NCBI RefSeq assembly: GCF_040656415.1
Contig: NZ_JBFAMC010000005.1
Location: 186,001-250,000 of the forward strand
From: Rhodococcus_F sp040656415
GTDB lineage: Bacteria > Actinomycetota > Actinomycetes > Mycobacteriales > Mycobacteriaceae
Direction of reading: 5' to 3'
DNA length: 64,000 nucleotides
Shown in pieces: positions 1 through 8,702 of the stretch. The translations under genes and the position numbers were made by a program. Positions within the stretch are counted from its first letter, which is position 1; each line of letters starts with the position of its first letter. The notes under the pieces were generated by a model. The model had not been told where the DNA came from. It searched no databases and was given only the letters and a program-made list of their open reading frames with translations.

Positions 1-1003
1 AGGCGAGCAGTGGCGCCACGCGCTGCGGGATCGCGTTCAACGCGTAGGGCAGGCTCAGCACCGTGCTCCATGCCATCGCCTCGGCGGCGTCGTCTTCGAG
101 GACGATGGTGCGCCCGTCCTTGACCACGTCCAGTTCCTGATAGATCGGCGTCTTGTCCAATTCCGCTCGGAGTCTGTCACCGAATCCGCCGCCTGCGTAC
201 CACACGAGGAGATCGACATCCGCCAGCGAGAGCTGCTCGGTGCTGATCTCCGCAAAGTTGCCGGTGATCTGTTCCGTCACAGGAGGATTGACGAACCCGA
301 GTTCGGTGAAGAAGCGGACCTTCGGATCCATGGAACCGTACACGCCGAACTGGCCCGGACCCTTGAGAGCTCCGACGAGGACGGTCTTGCCTGCGAACGC
401 AGGATTGGCGGCACCGACGTCCGCGAACTGCTTCTCGACGTCAGACACCAACTCGGCGGCCCTGTCCTGCTTGCCGAGCGTCTCACCGAGAATCGTCGTC
501 TGATCCTGCCAAGGGACGCCATAGTCAGTGAAGCCCCTGGGCTGCGCCACCGTCGGTGCGATTGCGGTCAACGTGTCGTATTGCGCCTGTGTGAGGCCAG
601 AATAGGTGCCGACCACCAAATCGGGGTTGACCGTTGCGACCTTCTCGAAGTTGATGCCGGTGGACGCCGCACCCACGATCTCCGGTTGCGAGTCACCCAG
701 AAGATCCTGAGCCCACGGCCAAACGCCGTAGGGGTAGTCGCCGTACCAGTCGAACGTACCGACCAGGGTGCCGCCGAGAGCGAGGATCGTGTCCTGGTCG
801 TTGTATCCGACGCTGACGATTCTCTGCGGATCGCTCGGCACTCGGGTCTCGCCGTACTTGTGTGCGATGACAGGCCCGGTGGAGGCGGCTGACTCGCCGA
901 CGTCCGAGCTACTGCAGGCCGCGGCGAACGCCAGGACCGCGCCCCCGGCGCCGACGAGAAACCCGCGTCGACTCAGCCCGTTCGTCTGCCCACCTACGTT
1001 CAT
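1..1003 (-). CDS. Iron-siderophore ABC transporter substrate-binding lipoprotein (3' end outside window)
   Basis: The reverse strand is open from ATG at 1003 to the window edge, so about 334 residues are visible and the C-terminus is missing. The N-terminus has a twin-arginine stretch (SRRGFL, residues 11-16), a hydrophobic segment and a lipobox AAAC with Cys30, so the product is probably Tat-exported and lipid-anchored. The body reads like the FecB/FepB clade of class III periplasmic-binding proteins (phrases such as RIVSVGYNDQDTILALG, residues about 52-68, and NPDLVVGTYSGLTQAQYDTL). It should capture a ferric siderophore outside the membrane for an importer whose permease and ATPase genes would lie left of the window. 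An IdeR-like box sits 45 bases upstream, which fits iron repression. The specific siderophore cannot be told from sequence. Confidence 0.85.
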   Translation of the reverse strand, partial: MNVGGQTNGLSRRGFLVGAGGAVLAFAAACSSSDVGESAASTGPVIAHKYGETRVPSDPQRIVSVGYNDQDTILALGGTLVGTFDWYGDYPYGVWPWAQDLLGDSQPEIVGAASTGINFEKVATVNPDLVVGTYSGLTQAQYDTLTAIAPTVAQPRGFTDYGVPWQDQTTILGETLGKQDRAAELVSDVEKQFADVGAANPAFAGKTVLVGALKGPGQFGVYGSMDPKVRFFTELGFVNPPVTEQITGNFAEISTEQLSLADVDLLVWYAGGGFGDRLRAELDKTPIYQELDVVKDGRTIVLEDDAAEAMAWSTVLSLPYALNAIPQRVAPLLA

Positions 1004-1047
1004 TTGTCAACCTCTCGTCCTCCGGTAGCCGATTCCCTTCGGGGAAG

Positions 1048-1066
1048 CTTGGCAAGCCTATCCTAA
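1048..1066 (-). promoter_or_regulatory. IdeR/DtxR-type iron box
   Basis: Read on the minus strand the site is TTAGGATAGGCTTGCCAAG, which I score at about 15 of 19 positions against the remembered DtxR/IdeR consensus TTAGGTTAGGCTAACCTAA. It lies 45 bases before the start of the siderophore-binding protein gene and its first bases include the TAG stop of pcaJ. Iron-loaded IdeR binding here would repress the transport gene. Confidence 0.7.
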
Positions 1067-1731
1067 GGGCTCCGGTGAACGAGCTCCGGGCGGGCGGCGA
1101 CATCGACCAGCAACTTCGTGCCAGTCGCCGCCTGGACCTCCGAGGGGCTGTGCCCCGGGGCGGTCTCGACGAGCTGTAAGCCGTCGGGGGTGACTTCGAT
1201 GACGGCAAGGTCTGTGACGATCGTCTGGACGCATCGCCTGCCTGTATAGGGCAACGTGCATTCCTCGAGAATCTTGTGCTCACCTGTCTTCGTGAGGTGA
1301 TTCATCATCACGATGACCTTGCCGACGCCATGGACGAGATCCATCGCACCGCCCATTCCTTTGACCAGGCCCCCCGGGACCATCCAGTTGGACAGGTCCC
1401 CATGACGACTGACTTGCATGGCACCGAGCACCGCGACGTCGACACTGCCGTTCCGGATCATTCCGAACGAATCGGAGGACGAGAAGAAGGCGCCGCCCGG
1501 AACCATGGTGATGGTCTCTTTTCCAGCGTTGATCAGTTCGGGATCAACCTCGTCGTCCAAAGGGTACGGCCCCACGCCGAGGATGCCGTTCTCCGAATGC
1601 AGGATGACGTCTTTGTCATCCGGAACGTGAGCCGGGATCAGGGTCGGCATCCCGATGCCGAGGTTCACGTACTGACCGTCTTCGAATTCTGCGGCGACGC
1701 GAGCCGCCATCTCGTCACGCGTCCAACTCAT
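1063..1731 (-). CDS. pcaJ: 3-oxoadipate CoA-transferase subunit B
   Basis: Beta subunit (222 aa) of the enzyme that moves CoA from succinyl-CoA to 3-oxoadipate, the penultimate step of the beta-ketoadipate pathway. The translation has the subunit B landmarks NLGIGMPTL near residue 22, SENGILG with the conserved catalytic glutamate near residue 47, and a GGAMDLV segment. The start is ATG at 1731, which overlaps the pcaI stop by 4 bases (ATGA), so the two subunits are translationally coupled. A longer upstream reading exists in the same frame but runs inside pcaI and is not credible. Paralogous ScoB enzymes for acetoacetate look similar; the position beside pcaHGBLRF decides the assignment. Confidence 0.93.
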   Translation of the reverse strand: MSWTRDEMAARVAAEFEDGQYVNLGIGMPTLIPAHVPDDKDVILHSENGILGVGPYPLDDEVDPELINAGKETITMVPGGAFFSSSDSFGMIRNGSVDVAVLGAMQVSRHGDLSNWMVPGGLVKGMGGAMDLVHGVGKVIVMMNHLTKTGEHKILEECTLPYTGRRCVQTIVTDLAVIEVTPDGLQLVETAPGHSPSEVQAATGTKLLVDVAARPELVHRSP

Positions 1732-2477
1732 GCCCGTACTGTCCTTTTCTCGATGCCTGTTTCCTGCTTGCCGATCTCGACCACCCGCTGAACGTAGATG
1801 CCGGGGGTGTGCACCTCCGCCGGGTCGATCTCGCCGGGTTCCACGAGATGCTCGACCTGGGCGATGGTGACGCGGCCTGCGCCCGCGGCGTCCGGGTTGA
1901 AGTTGCGGGCCGCTCCCCGGTAGACAAGGTTGCCGAATTGGTCGCCCTTCCACGCATGCACAAGGGCGTAGTCGGTGCGGACGGCACGCTCGAGAACGTA
2001 GACCTTGCCATCGAACTCGCGGGTCTCCTTGGGACTGCTGACGAGGGCGACTCCGCCGCGTCCGTCGTAGCGGATCGGCAGGCCCCCGTCGGCCACCTCC
2101 GTTCCGACGCCTGCTGGGGTGTAGAAGGCTGGCACTCCAGCGGCGCCCGCACGCATGCGCTCGGCAAGGGTTCCCTGCGGAGTGAGCTCGACCTCCAGTT
2201 CGCCGGCAAGGTACTGGCGCCCAAACTCCCGGTTGCTGCCGAGGTACGAGCTGACTGTGCGCCGAATCCGACGCTGCTCGAGTAGCAGGCCCAATCCGAA
2301 CCCATCGGTACCGCAGTTGTTGCTGACCGTCTCGAGGTCGGTAGCACCCTGCTCGACGAGGGCGCCGATGAGGGCCGAAGGGATACCTACGAGGCCGAAA
2401 CCGCCCACGGCGAGGGAGGCCCCATCCGGGATGTCGGCAACAGCCTCGGCGGCCGACGCGAAGACTTTGTTGATCAT
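1728..2477 (-). CDS. pcaI: 3-oxoadipate CoA-transferase subunit A
   Basis: Alpha subunit (249 aa) of succinyl-CoA:3-oxoadipate CoA-transferase, working with PcaJ in the cytoplasm. Family I CoA-transferase features are visible: DGASLAVGGFGLVGIPSALI near residues 18-37 and SNNCGTDGFGLG near 52-63. It is the first gene of a pcaIJ operon read leftward, divergent from pcaH. The 152-base gap between pcaI and pcaH holds a palindrome plus a third half-site that should let the IclR-type regulator PcaR control both directions. Length and motifs are normal for the family. Confidence 0.94.
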   Translation of the reverse strand: MINKVFASAAEAVADIPDGASLAVGGFGLVGIPSALIGALVEQGATDLETVSNNCGTDGFGLGLLLEQRRIRRTVSSYLGSNREFGRQYLAGELEVELTPQGTLAERMRAGAAGVPAFYTPAGVGTEVADGGLPIRYDGRGGVALVSSPKETREFDGKVYVLERAVRTDYALVHAWKGDQFGNLVYRGAARNFNPDAAGAGRVTIAQVEHLVEPGEIDPAEVHTPGIYVQRVVEIGKQETGIEKRTVRA

Positions 2478-2497
2478 GTGTGCCAGACTACCCCCGA

Positions 2498-2539
2498 AAT
2501 GTTCGATGAGCGAACATTGATCCGCTATGCGAACATTTG
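2498..2539. promoter_or_regulatory. Three-repeat operator, probable PcaR binding site
   Basis: Between pcaI and pcaH there is a perfect inverted repeat AATGTTCG-N5-CGAACATT (2498-2518), followed by a direct copy of the right arm, CGAACATTT, at 2530-2538. The layout of palindrome plus a spaced third repeat is the arrangement known for the IclR-family activator PcaU of Acinetobacter. The regulator gene pcaR lies in this cluster. Binding by PcaR is inferred. Confidence 0.65.
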
Positions 2540-2629
2540 AGCCCTGTTTGTTGGCTCGATCACAGAACCAGAGCTAGCATGTGCGAATAGCGGCCGACTG
2601 TTCACATCAAGAACCTGAGGATCTGTGTC

Positions 2630-3346
2630 ATGCTTCAACTGCCAGCCCAGTACTTAGCCGGGCACGAAGCCAATGCTCCGCTGCTCTTCCCCGAGTACAA
2701 GACGACTCGCCTGCGCAGCCCCAAAAACGAGCTGATCATGATCCCCCAACGTCTCGGCGAAATCACCGGTCCGGTCTTCGGCGAAGCCGATGTCACCGAG
2801 GGCGAAAACGACATGACCCAAGCCAACGGAGGCGAGGCACAGGGCCAGCGCATCATCGTTCACGGCCGCGTCCTCGACAGTTCCGGGACGCCCGTTCCAG
2901 ACACCCTCATCGAGGTCTGGCAGGCCAACGCCGCCGGCCGATACCGCCACAAGAACGACTCCTGGCCCGCGCCACTGGACCCGCACTTCAACGGAGTCGC
3001 GCGCTGCATGACGGACCGGCAGGGACACTACAAGTTCACAACCGTCAAGCCTGGCGCGTACCCGTGGGGAAACCACCACAACGCGTGGCGTCCCGCCCAC
3101 ATCCACTTCTCCCTGTTCGGCCAGGCATTCACACAACGCCTGGTCACGCAGATGTACTTTCCGGATGATCCGTTCTTCTTCCAAGACCCGATCTACAACT
3201 CCGTACCCGAGGCAGCCCGGGAGCGACTGATCAGCACGTTCGACTACGACCGGACCCGCGAGAACTGGGCCGTCGGATTCAATTTCGACATAGTCCTACG
3301 CGGCAGGGGCGCAACACCGTTCGAAGATCCGGAGAACCACCGATGA
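2630..3346 (+). CDS. pcaH: Protocatechuate 3,4-dioxygenase beta subunit
   Basis: Iron(III)-bearing subunit (238 aa) of the intradiol dioxygenase that opens protocatechuate to 3-carboxy-cis,cis-muconate. The four iron ligands can be placed: Tyr105 (AAGRY), Tyr144 (PGAYPW), His157 and His159 (AHIHF), with the conserved Arg154. Their spacing (39 residues between tyrosines, 13 from the second tyrosine to the first histidine) matches the Pseudomonas enzyme numbering 408/447/460/462. The start ATG at 2630 follows GAGGATCTGTGTC. It overlaps pcaG by 4 bases, so the alpha and beta subunits are made together. First gene of pcaHGBLRF. Confidence 0.97.
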   Translation: MLQLPAQYLAGHEANAPLLFPEYKTTRLRSPKNELIMIPQRLGEITGPVFGEADVTEGENDMTQANGGEAQGQRIIVHGRVLDSSGTPVPDTLIEVWQANAAGRYRHKNDSWPAPLDPHFNGVARCMTDRQGHYKFTTVKPGAYPWGNHHNAWRPAHIHFSLFGQAFTQRLVTQMYFPDDPFFFQDPIYNSVPEAARERLISTFDYDRTRENWAVGFNFDIVLRGRGATPFEDPENHR

Positions 3347-3984
3347 TCGACACACAGAACCCCGACGCACCCCGGTACCCCGTCTTCGCCAGGAGCCAGG
3401 ACGAGGTCCCGTTCGGTGTGACCCCGTCCCAGACCGTGGGCCCGTACGTCCACATCGGCCTGTACCCCGCCTGGCAGAACGGCGGCGTCGCTGCCCCCGA
3501 GGACGCACCCGGGAGAATCGAGGTGTCCTTCACCGTCATCGACGGCGCCGGCGAACCCATCGCCGACGCGATGATCGAGACGTGGCAGGCCGACGCCGCG
3601 GGTCGCTTCGACAGCCCGAGTGATCCCCGAGGTGCCGCCCTGGCGAACCCCTCCGGATTCCGAAGCTTGGCAAGGGTATTCGCCGACCAGACAGGCACAT
3701 CCGTGGTCCATACGGTCAAACCCGGTGCACTACCAGCCGAGAACGGTGTCGACGAGGCCCCTCACATCAATGTCGGCGTGTTCGCGCGCGGGATACTCGA
3801 ACGTCTTTACACGCGCCTCTATTTCCCCGAGGACCTCGAGGCCCACGCTTCGGATCCCGTCCTCGCAGCGGTGCCGAAGGCGGATCGCCCGAAGCTGATC
3901 GCAGAGAAGACCGAGCGCGGGTATCACTTGACGATCCACGTGCAGAGCGAGAATGGACGGGAAACCCCGTTTTTTGCCGTGTAG
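3343..3984 (+). CDS. pcaG: Protocatechuate 3,4-dioxygenase alpha subunit
   Basis: Alpha subunit (213 aa) that packs with PcaH to form the active site of protocatechuate 3,4-dioxygenase. It shares the intradiol fold (TPSQTVGPYVHIGL near residues 27-40, IADAMIETWQADAAGRF near 73-89) but lacks the paired Tyr/His iron ligands of PcaH, as expected for this subunit. The ATG overlaps the pcaH stop codon (ATGA), and pcaB follows after 50 bases with its own ribosome-binding site (GAGGAAGG near 4018). No unusual features. Confidence 0.96.
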   Translation: MIDTQNPDAPRYPVFARSQDEVPFGVTPSQTVGPYVHIGLYPAWQNGGVAAPEDAPGRIEVSFTVIDGAGEPIADAMIETWQADAAGRFDSPSDPRGAALANPSGFRSLARVFADQTGTSVVHTVKPGALPAENGVDEAPHINVGVFARGILERLYTRLYFPEDLEAHASDPVLAAVPKADRPKLIAEKTERGYHLTIHVQSENGRETPFFAV

Positions 3985-4034
3985 CCGTTCATTTTCGTCG
4001 TGCATCCGATCGAACCCCGAGGAAGGCGACCCGC

Positions 4035-5387
4035 ATGAACACCCCGGAACCCTCTCGCGGCACCCTGTTCGATCCGACCTTCGGTGCCGGCGACCTATCG
4101 TCTCTACTTTCCGACAGGGCTTGGGTATCTGCGATGGTCGAAGTAGAGGCGGCTTTGGCCCGAGCCGAGGCGACATGCGGCGTCATCCCGGCAACATCCG
4201 CACGCACCATCTCCTCGGTTCTCGGGCGGATCGTCACCGACGGTTCCGTGAACATCGGGGCCCTCGGTGAAGCCGCCGCAGCGGGTGGCAATCCCGTGAT
4301 CCCACTCGTGAAGTTGCTCCGCAAGGAGATTGCCGCAGCCGACCCCGCCGTCCCTGGTGATCACCTGCACAAGGGCGCAACGAGCCAGGACGTTCTCGAT
4401 ACAGCACTGGTGCTGCTGTGCCGGAGGTCCGGCGCCCGTATCCTTGCCTCCCTCGACGATGCCATCGTTTGCGCCGAAGCCCTGGCGCGGGCCCACCGCA
4501 GCACCCCGATCGCCGCTCGCACACTCGGTCAACAGGCCCTACCAACCACGTTCGGAGTGCTCGCATCGGGATGGATGACCGGGCTGCACAGGGCTTCTCG
4601 AGCCCTGTCGGATGCACTCGCCGCTCTGTCTGTGCAATTCGGTGGTGCGGCGGGAACGTCCGCCGCACTCCATCCTCATGGGTTCGACGTAGCCGATGCT
4701 CTCGCCGATGAACTCGAACTGCCACGGCAGGGTGTGCCCTGGCACACCGAGCGCACCCGCATTGCCCTGCTCGCGTCGGCACTCGGAACGGTGGCCGGAG
4801 CGGTAGCCAAGATCGCCGCCGACATCGTGTTCCTCTCTTCGACGGAGGTCGGTGAAGTCAGCGAAGGATCACCCGGAGGGTCGAGCGCGATGCCGCACAA
4901 ACGCAATCCGGTAGCGGCGATCTCCGCACGCGCGACGGCCCGGCGCGTCCCCGGACTCGTCGCCACCATCCTTGCCTCGATGGATCACGAGCAACAGCGT
5001 GCCGCCGGCGCCTGGCACGCCGAATGGGAGACGCTCACGGACCTTCTGCGCCTCACCGGTGGCGCCGCCCAGCGAATCGCCGGCTCCCTGGGCGGACTCG
5101 ACGTCCACCCCGAAGCCATGACCCGCAACCTCGACATCACCGGCGGCTCGATGCTCGCCGAACGTGTCACCGGTCTCCTGTCCACCCGTACCGACTCCGC
5201 GCGCGATCTCGTCACCGCCGCGTGCCGGACGGGACGCCCGCTGGACGAAGACCCGAGCCTTCTCGAATACCTGCCTGCGGAAGAGATCCGCGGTTTACTC
5301 GATCCGGTTGGCTACCTCGGGCATGCTCACGACATCGTCGACCGCGCCCTCGACGCAGTGGCTCGCGACCAGGAAGGAATGCGATGA
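4035..5387 (+). CDS. pcaB: 3-carboxy-cis,cis-muconate cycloisomerase
   Basis: Cycloisomerase (450 aa) of the fumarase/aspartase superfamily; converts 3-carboxy-cis,cis-muconate to 4-carboxymuconolactone. The superfamily signature GGSSAMPHKRNP is at residues 281-292, and GATSQD at 114-119 corresponds to the conserved active-site loop. Length is typical for actinobacterial PcaB. The start is ATG after a GAGGAAGG site, and the stop overlaps the pcaL start by 4 bases. The position between the dioxygenase and the lactone-processing enzyme follows pathway order. Confidence 0.95.
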   Translation: MNTPEPSRGTLFDPTFGAGDLSSLLSDRAWVSAMVEVEAALARAEATCGVIPATSARTISSVLGRIVTDGSVNIGALGEAAAAGGNPVIPLVKLLRKEIAAADPAVPGDHLHKGATSQDVLDTALVLLCRRSGARILASLDDAIVCAEALARAHRSTPIAARTLGQQALPTTFGVLASGWMTGLHRASRALSDALAALSVQFGGAAGTSAALHPHGFDVADALADELELPRQGVPWHTERTRIALLASALGTVAGAVAKIAADIVFLSSTEVGEVSEGSPGGSSAMPHKRNPVAAISARATARRVPGLVATILASMDHEQQRAAGAWHAEWETLTDLLRLTGGAAQRIAGSLGGLDVHPEAMTRNLDITGGSMLAERVTGLLSTRTDSARDLVTAACRTGRPLDEDPSLLEYLPAEEIRGLLDPVGYLGHAHDIVDRALDAVARDQEGMR

Positions 5388-6604
5388 CAGTCCCACTCGC
5401 ACATGAGATCTCCGGGCCGCGGAACGGCTCGGTGGATTCCCCCATCGTGGTACTACTCGGATCACTCGGCTCCGACCGATCCATGTGGGACCCGCAGATC
5501 GCAGCACTGTCGGACGAGTGCCGGGTCATCGCCGTAGATCATCGCGGCCATGGACAGTCACCGGTGCCGGACGGACCTTACTCTGTGCGCGAACTGTCCG
5601 AGGACGTGCTCGCTCTCCTCGACTCGCTCGAGGTCGACGCCGCGCACATCGTGGGACTGTCGATGGGGGGTGCCATCGCCCAGTGGCTGGCGGTGAATGC
5701 TGCGCGCCGGGTGCTGTCACTGTCCCTGCTGTGCACGGGTGCGAAATTCGGAGAGCCGCAGGTTTGGGTCGAACGAGCTGCCACCGCGCGCGCCGGCGGT
5801 CTCGAATCGCTCGCCGACGCCGCTGTCCCACGGTGGTTCAGCGCGGAGTTGACCGAACGTGATCCGGAGTTCGTCGCCCGGTATCGCGCCATGATCGCTT
5901 CGACGCCAGCCGAAGGGTACGCCGCCTGCTGCGACGCCCTCGCAGACTGGGACTACACCGCTGACCTGCCTCGCATCACGGCGCCCACACTGGTCATTGC
6001 GGGAGAGCTCGATCCGTCCACGACGCCGTCGGTCATGCAGGAACTGGCGGACGGGATCACCGACGCCCGGTTCGAGGTGCTTCCGGGCGCCGCCCACCTC
6101 GCCAACGTCGAACAGGCGGGTCCCGTCACGGCACTGCTGCGCGAACACATCGTCGGCGGGGCATATGCGCGAGGACGCCGGGCTGCATACGCCCGGGGCA
6201 CGAGAGTACGCCGCTCGGTACTCGGCGACGACCATGTCGACCGCGCCGTCGATGCGATCACAGAGTTCACGGCACCCTTCCAGGACTTCATCACCCGCAC
6301 CGCATGGGGCGATATCTGGACACGACCTGGACTCGACCACGAAACGCGTCGACTACTGACGATCGCCATCCTCACAGCGGTCGGAAACGAGCACGAACTC
6401 GACCTGCACATGCGAGCCGCCTTGAACGGAGGTGTCGACGCCGCCACGATCAGTGAGGTACTCCTCCACACCGTCGTCTACGCGGGCGTGCCCAACAGTA
6501 ATCGCGGGTTCGCAATCGGAAAGAGGGCTCTCGAAGACCTGGCCTCCACCGGCACGGGCCAAACAGGTGTCTCCGACACCGGAGAGGATATTTCGCCAAC
6601 ATGA
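5384..6604 (+). CDS. pcaL: Bifunctional 3-oxoadipate enol-lactonase / 4-carboxymuconolactone decarboxylase
   Basis: Fusion protein (406 aa) doing two consecutive steps. Residues about 1-260 are an alpha/beta-hydrolase (PcaD part) with nucleophile Ser93 in GLSMGG, Asp210 (GELDPS) and His238 (GAAHLAN) as the catalytic triad. Residues about 280-390 are the PcaC decarboxylase domain (AWGDIWTRPGLD, LTIAILTAVGNEHELDLH). An arginine/alanine-rich linker (YARGRRAAYARGTR) joins them. PcaL fusions are known from Rhodococcus and Streptomyces. An in-frame upstream extension to 5024 lies within pcaB and is rejected; the ATG at 5384 overlaps the pcaB stop. The stop overlaps the pcaR start. Confidence 0.96.
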   Translation: MTVPLAHEISGPRNGSVDSPIVVLLGSLGSDRSMWDPQIAALSDECRVIAVDHRGHGQSPVPDGPYSVRELSEDVLALLDSLEVDAAHIVGLSMGGAIAQWLAVNAARRVLSLSLLCTGAKFGEPQVWVERAATARAGGLESLADAAVPRWFSAELTERDPEFVARYRAMIASTPAEGYAACCDALADWDYTADLPRITAPTLVIAGELDPSTTPSVMQELADGITDARFEVLPGAAHLANVEQAGPVTALLREHIVGGAYARGRRAAYARGTRVRRSVLGDDHVDRAVDAITEFTAPFQDFITRTAWGDIWTRPGLDHETRRLLTIAILTAVGNEHELDLHMRAALNGGVDAATISEVLLHTVVYAGVPNSNRGFAIGKRALEDLASTGTGQTGVSDTGEDISPT

Positions 6605-7398
6605 CCACAATCGAACCGACGGAGAAGATCCTCCCCTCCCCCGAGTACGTACAGTCACTGGCACGCGGCCTCGCCGTAATCCGCTGCTTCGACCAGCAAA
6701 ATCAGCGGCGCACGCTCAGTGATGTCGCCCGCGCCACCGATCTCTCCCGCGCCACAGCGCGACGATTTCTGCTCACACTCGCCGAGGTCGGGTACGTGGC
6801 CACGGATGGTTCCACATTCTGGCTCACCCCCCGGGTTCTCGAACTCGGATACAGCTATCTGTCGAGTCTGTCGTTGCCGGAAGTGGCGCAACCTCACCTC
6901 GAGAAGCTGAGCCACAAGGTGCACGAATCGTCTTCGGTATCGATCCTCGACGGCACGGACATCGTGTACGTCGCCCGAGTCGCTGTCAGCCGGATCATGA
7001 CCGTGGGCATCACCATCGGTACACGCCTGCCCGCGTACGCCACGTCCATGGGCAGGGTTCTGCTGGCGGGCTTGCCCGACGACGAGCTCGACTCGTACCT
7101 GAAGGAGCTCGACATCCAGCGTCTCACCAAGCACACGATCGCGACGCACGGCGACCTACACGTCGCCATCGTCAAAGCGCGTGCGGACGGGATCTGCGTT
7201 CTCGACCAGGAACTCGAGGCGGGACTACGATCGATGGCCGCCCCCATCCGCAACTCCTCGGGGCTCACGGTCGCCGCAGTGAACATCTCCACTCCGGCAG
7301 CGCGATACAGCCTCGCCGAGCTGCATTCCGACCTCATCCCCTCGCTGCGAGCTGCGGCCGCCGACATCGAACAGGACCTCGCCATAGTCAATCGCTGA
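6601..7398 (+). CDS. pcaR: IclR-family regulator of the protocatechuate pathway
   Basis: Regulator of 265 aa with an N-terminal winged helix-turn-helix (LSDVARATDLSRATARRFLL, residues 38-57) and a C-terminal IclR effector-binding domain (SMGRVLLAGLPDDEL near 147-161; ICVLDQELEAGLRSMAAPI near 197-215). It sits inside the operon between pcaL and pcaF, overlapping pcaL by 4 bases, so it is transcribed with its targets. Family relatives PcaR/PcaU respond to beta-ketoadipate or protocatechuate; which effector is used here cannot be read. The three-repeat site in the pcaI-pcaH gap is its likely operator. Confidence 0.92.
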   Translation: MTTIEPTEKILPSPEYVQSLARGLAVIRCFDQQNQRRTLSDVARATDLSRATARRFLLTLAEVGYVATDGSTFWLTPRVLELGYSYLSSLSLPEVAQPHLEKLSHKVHESSSVSILDGTDIVYVARVAVSRIMTVGITIGTRLPAYATSMGRVLLAGLPDDELDSYLKELDIQRLTKHTIATHGDLHVAIVKARADGICVLDQELEAGLRSMAAPIRNSSGLTVAAVNISTPAARYSLAELHSDLIPSLRAAAADIEQDLAIVNR

Positions 7399-7434
7399 CG
7401 GCGGGGGCGAAGAATCTTCACGAAAGGCCTCTCC

Positions 7435-8646
7435 ATGCGTGACGTAGTCATCTGCGAGCCCCTTCGAACACCGGTCGGGCGTTTCGGCGGAGTGTTCAGG
7501 GACATCACCCCCCAGAGCCTTGCCGCCACCGTGATCACGGCGCTCGTCGAGCGCACCGGTATCGAGGGCGGCCAGATCGATGACGTCATCTTGGGCCAGG
7601 CGTCGCCGGGCGGGGAGGCCCCCGCCATCGGCAGAATCGCCGCGCTCGACTCCGGGCTCGGCATCGATGTCCCCGGTATGCAGGTGGACCGCCGCTGCGG
7701 ATCGGGGTTGCAGGCCGTCATCACCGCTGTTCTACAGGTGGCGTCCGGCGGCAACGATCTCGTACTCGCCGGTGGCACCGAATCCATGAGCCAAGCCGAG
7801 TTCTATACCAACCCGAACATCCGCTGGGGTGTCACAGGAGACGGGGTACAACTTGCGGATCGTCTCGCACGTGCCCGCGTCACCGCTGGCGGGGCGAACT
7901 ACCCCGTTCCGGGAGGCATGATCGAAACCGCCGAGAACCTGCGCGCCGAGTTCGGTATAGGCCGCGAAGACCAGGATGCGCTTGCCCTGCAGTCGCACCA
8001 GCGGGCCGTCGCCGCCCAGGACTCGGGACGCTTCGCCGAGGAGATCGTCGGGGTCGTTGTACCACAACGGAAATCGGACCCGATCTCCATCGACAGGGAT
8101 GAGCACCCCCGTGCCGACACCACTATGGAATCGCTGTCGAAGCTCCGCGCCATTCGCTCGAGGATCGACTCGGCTTCGACGGTGACCGCCGGGAACGCCA
8201 GCGGCCAAAATGACGGCGCCGCCGTCTGCATCGTCACGACAGCAGAAAGAGCGAAGGAAATGGGGCTGCAGCCCCTCGCTCGCATGGCTTCGTGGGCCGT
8301 TGCCGGTGTGGAGCCACGCACCATGGGCATCGGCCCCGTGCCCGCCACAGAGGGGGCACTCGGTCGACTGGGGCTGTCGCTGTCCGATATGGGAGTCATC
8401 GAATTGAACGAAGCCTTCGCTGCGCAAACTCTAGCGGTGCTACAGAAGTGGAATCTCGATCCTGCCGACGAACGACTCAACCCCAACGGCTCCGGCATCT
8501 CCCTCGGCCATCCCGTTGGGGCCACCGGCGCCCGTATTCTCGCCACCCTCCTTCGGGAGATGGACCGCCGCGAATCCCGCTACGGGCTCGAGACCATGTG
8601 CATCGGCGGCGGCCAAGGCCTTGCCGCGGTGTTCGAAAGGGTCTGA
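7435..8646 (+). CDS. pcaF: 3-oxoadipyl-CoA thiolase
   Basis: Thiolase (403 aa) that cleaves 3-oxoadipyl-CoA to succinyl-CoA and acetyl-CoA, closing the beta-ketoadipate pathway. Acyl-accepting Cys88 lies in DRRCGSGLQ; the C-terminal thiolase blocks NEAFAAQ, GHPVGATGAR and the second cysteine in MCIGGGQG are intact. It starts with ATG after AAAGG, 36 bases beyond pcaR, and is the last gene of the pca operon. The annotation as PcaF rather than a general acetyl-CoA acetyltransferase rests on context. Confidence 0.94.
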   Translation: MRDVVICEPLRTPVGRFGGVFRDITPQSLAATVITALVERTGIEGGQIDDVILGQASPGGEAPAIGRIAALDSGLGIDVPGMQVDRRCGSGLQAVITAVLQVASGGNDLVLAGGTESMSQAEFYTNPNIRWGVTGDGVQLADRLARARVTAGGANYPVPGGMIETAENLRAEFGIGREDQDALALQSHQRAVAAQDSGRFAEEIVGVVVPQRKSDPISIDRDEHPRADTTMESLSKLRAIRSRIDSASTVTAGNASGQNDGAAVCIVTTAERAKEMGLQPLARMASWAVAGVEPRTMGIGPVPATEGALGRLGLSLSDMGVIELNEAFAAQTLAVLQKWNLDPADERLNPNGSGISLGHPVGATGARILATLLREMDRRESRYGLETMCIGGGQGLAAVFERV

Positions 8647-8702
8647 TTCCCGCCGCCCTCGAGTTCGAGGTCACCTGGGTCAGAAGCCTTCAGCCGGGAC
8701 CT

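Noticed and set aside
5024..5383. Upstream extension of pcaL
   Set aside because: Lies within pcaB; the ATG overlapping the pcaB stop is the natural start.
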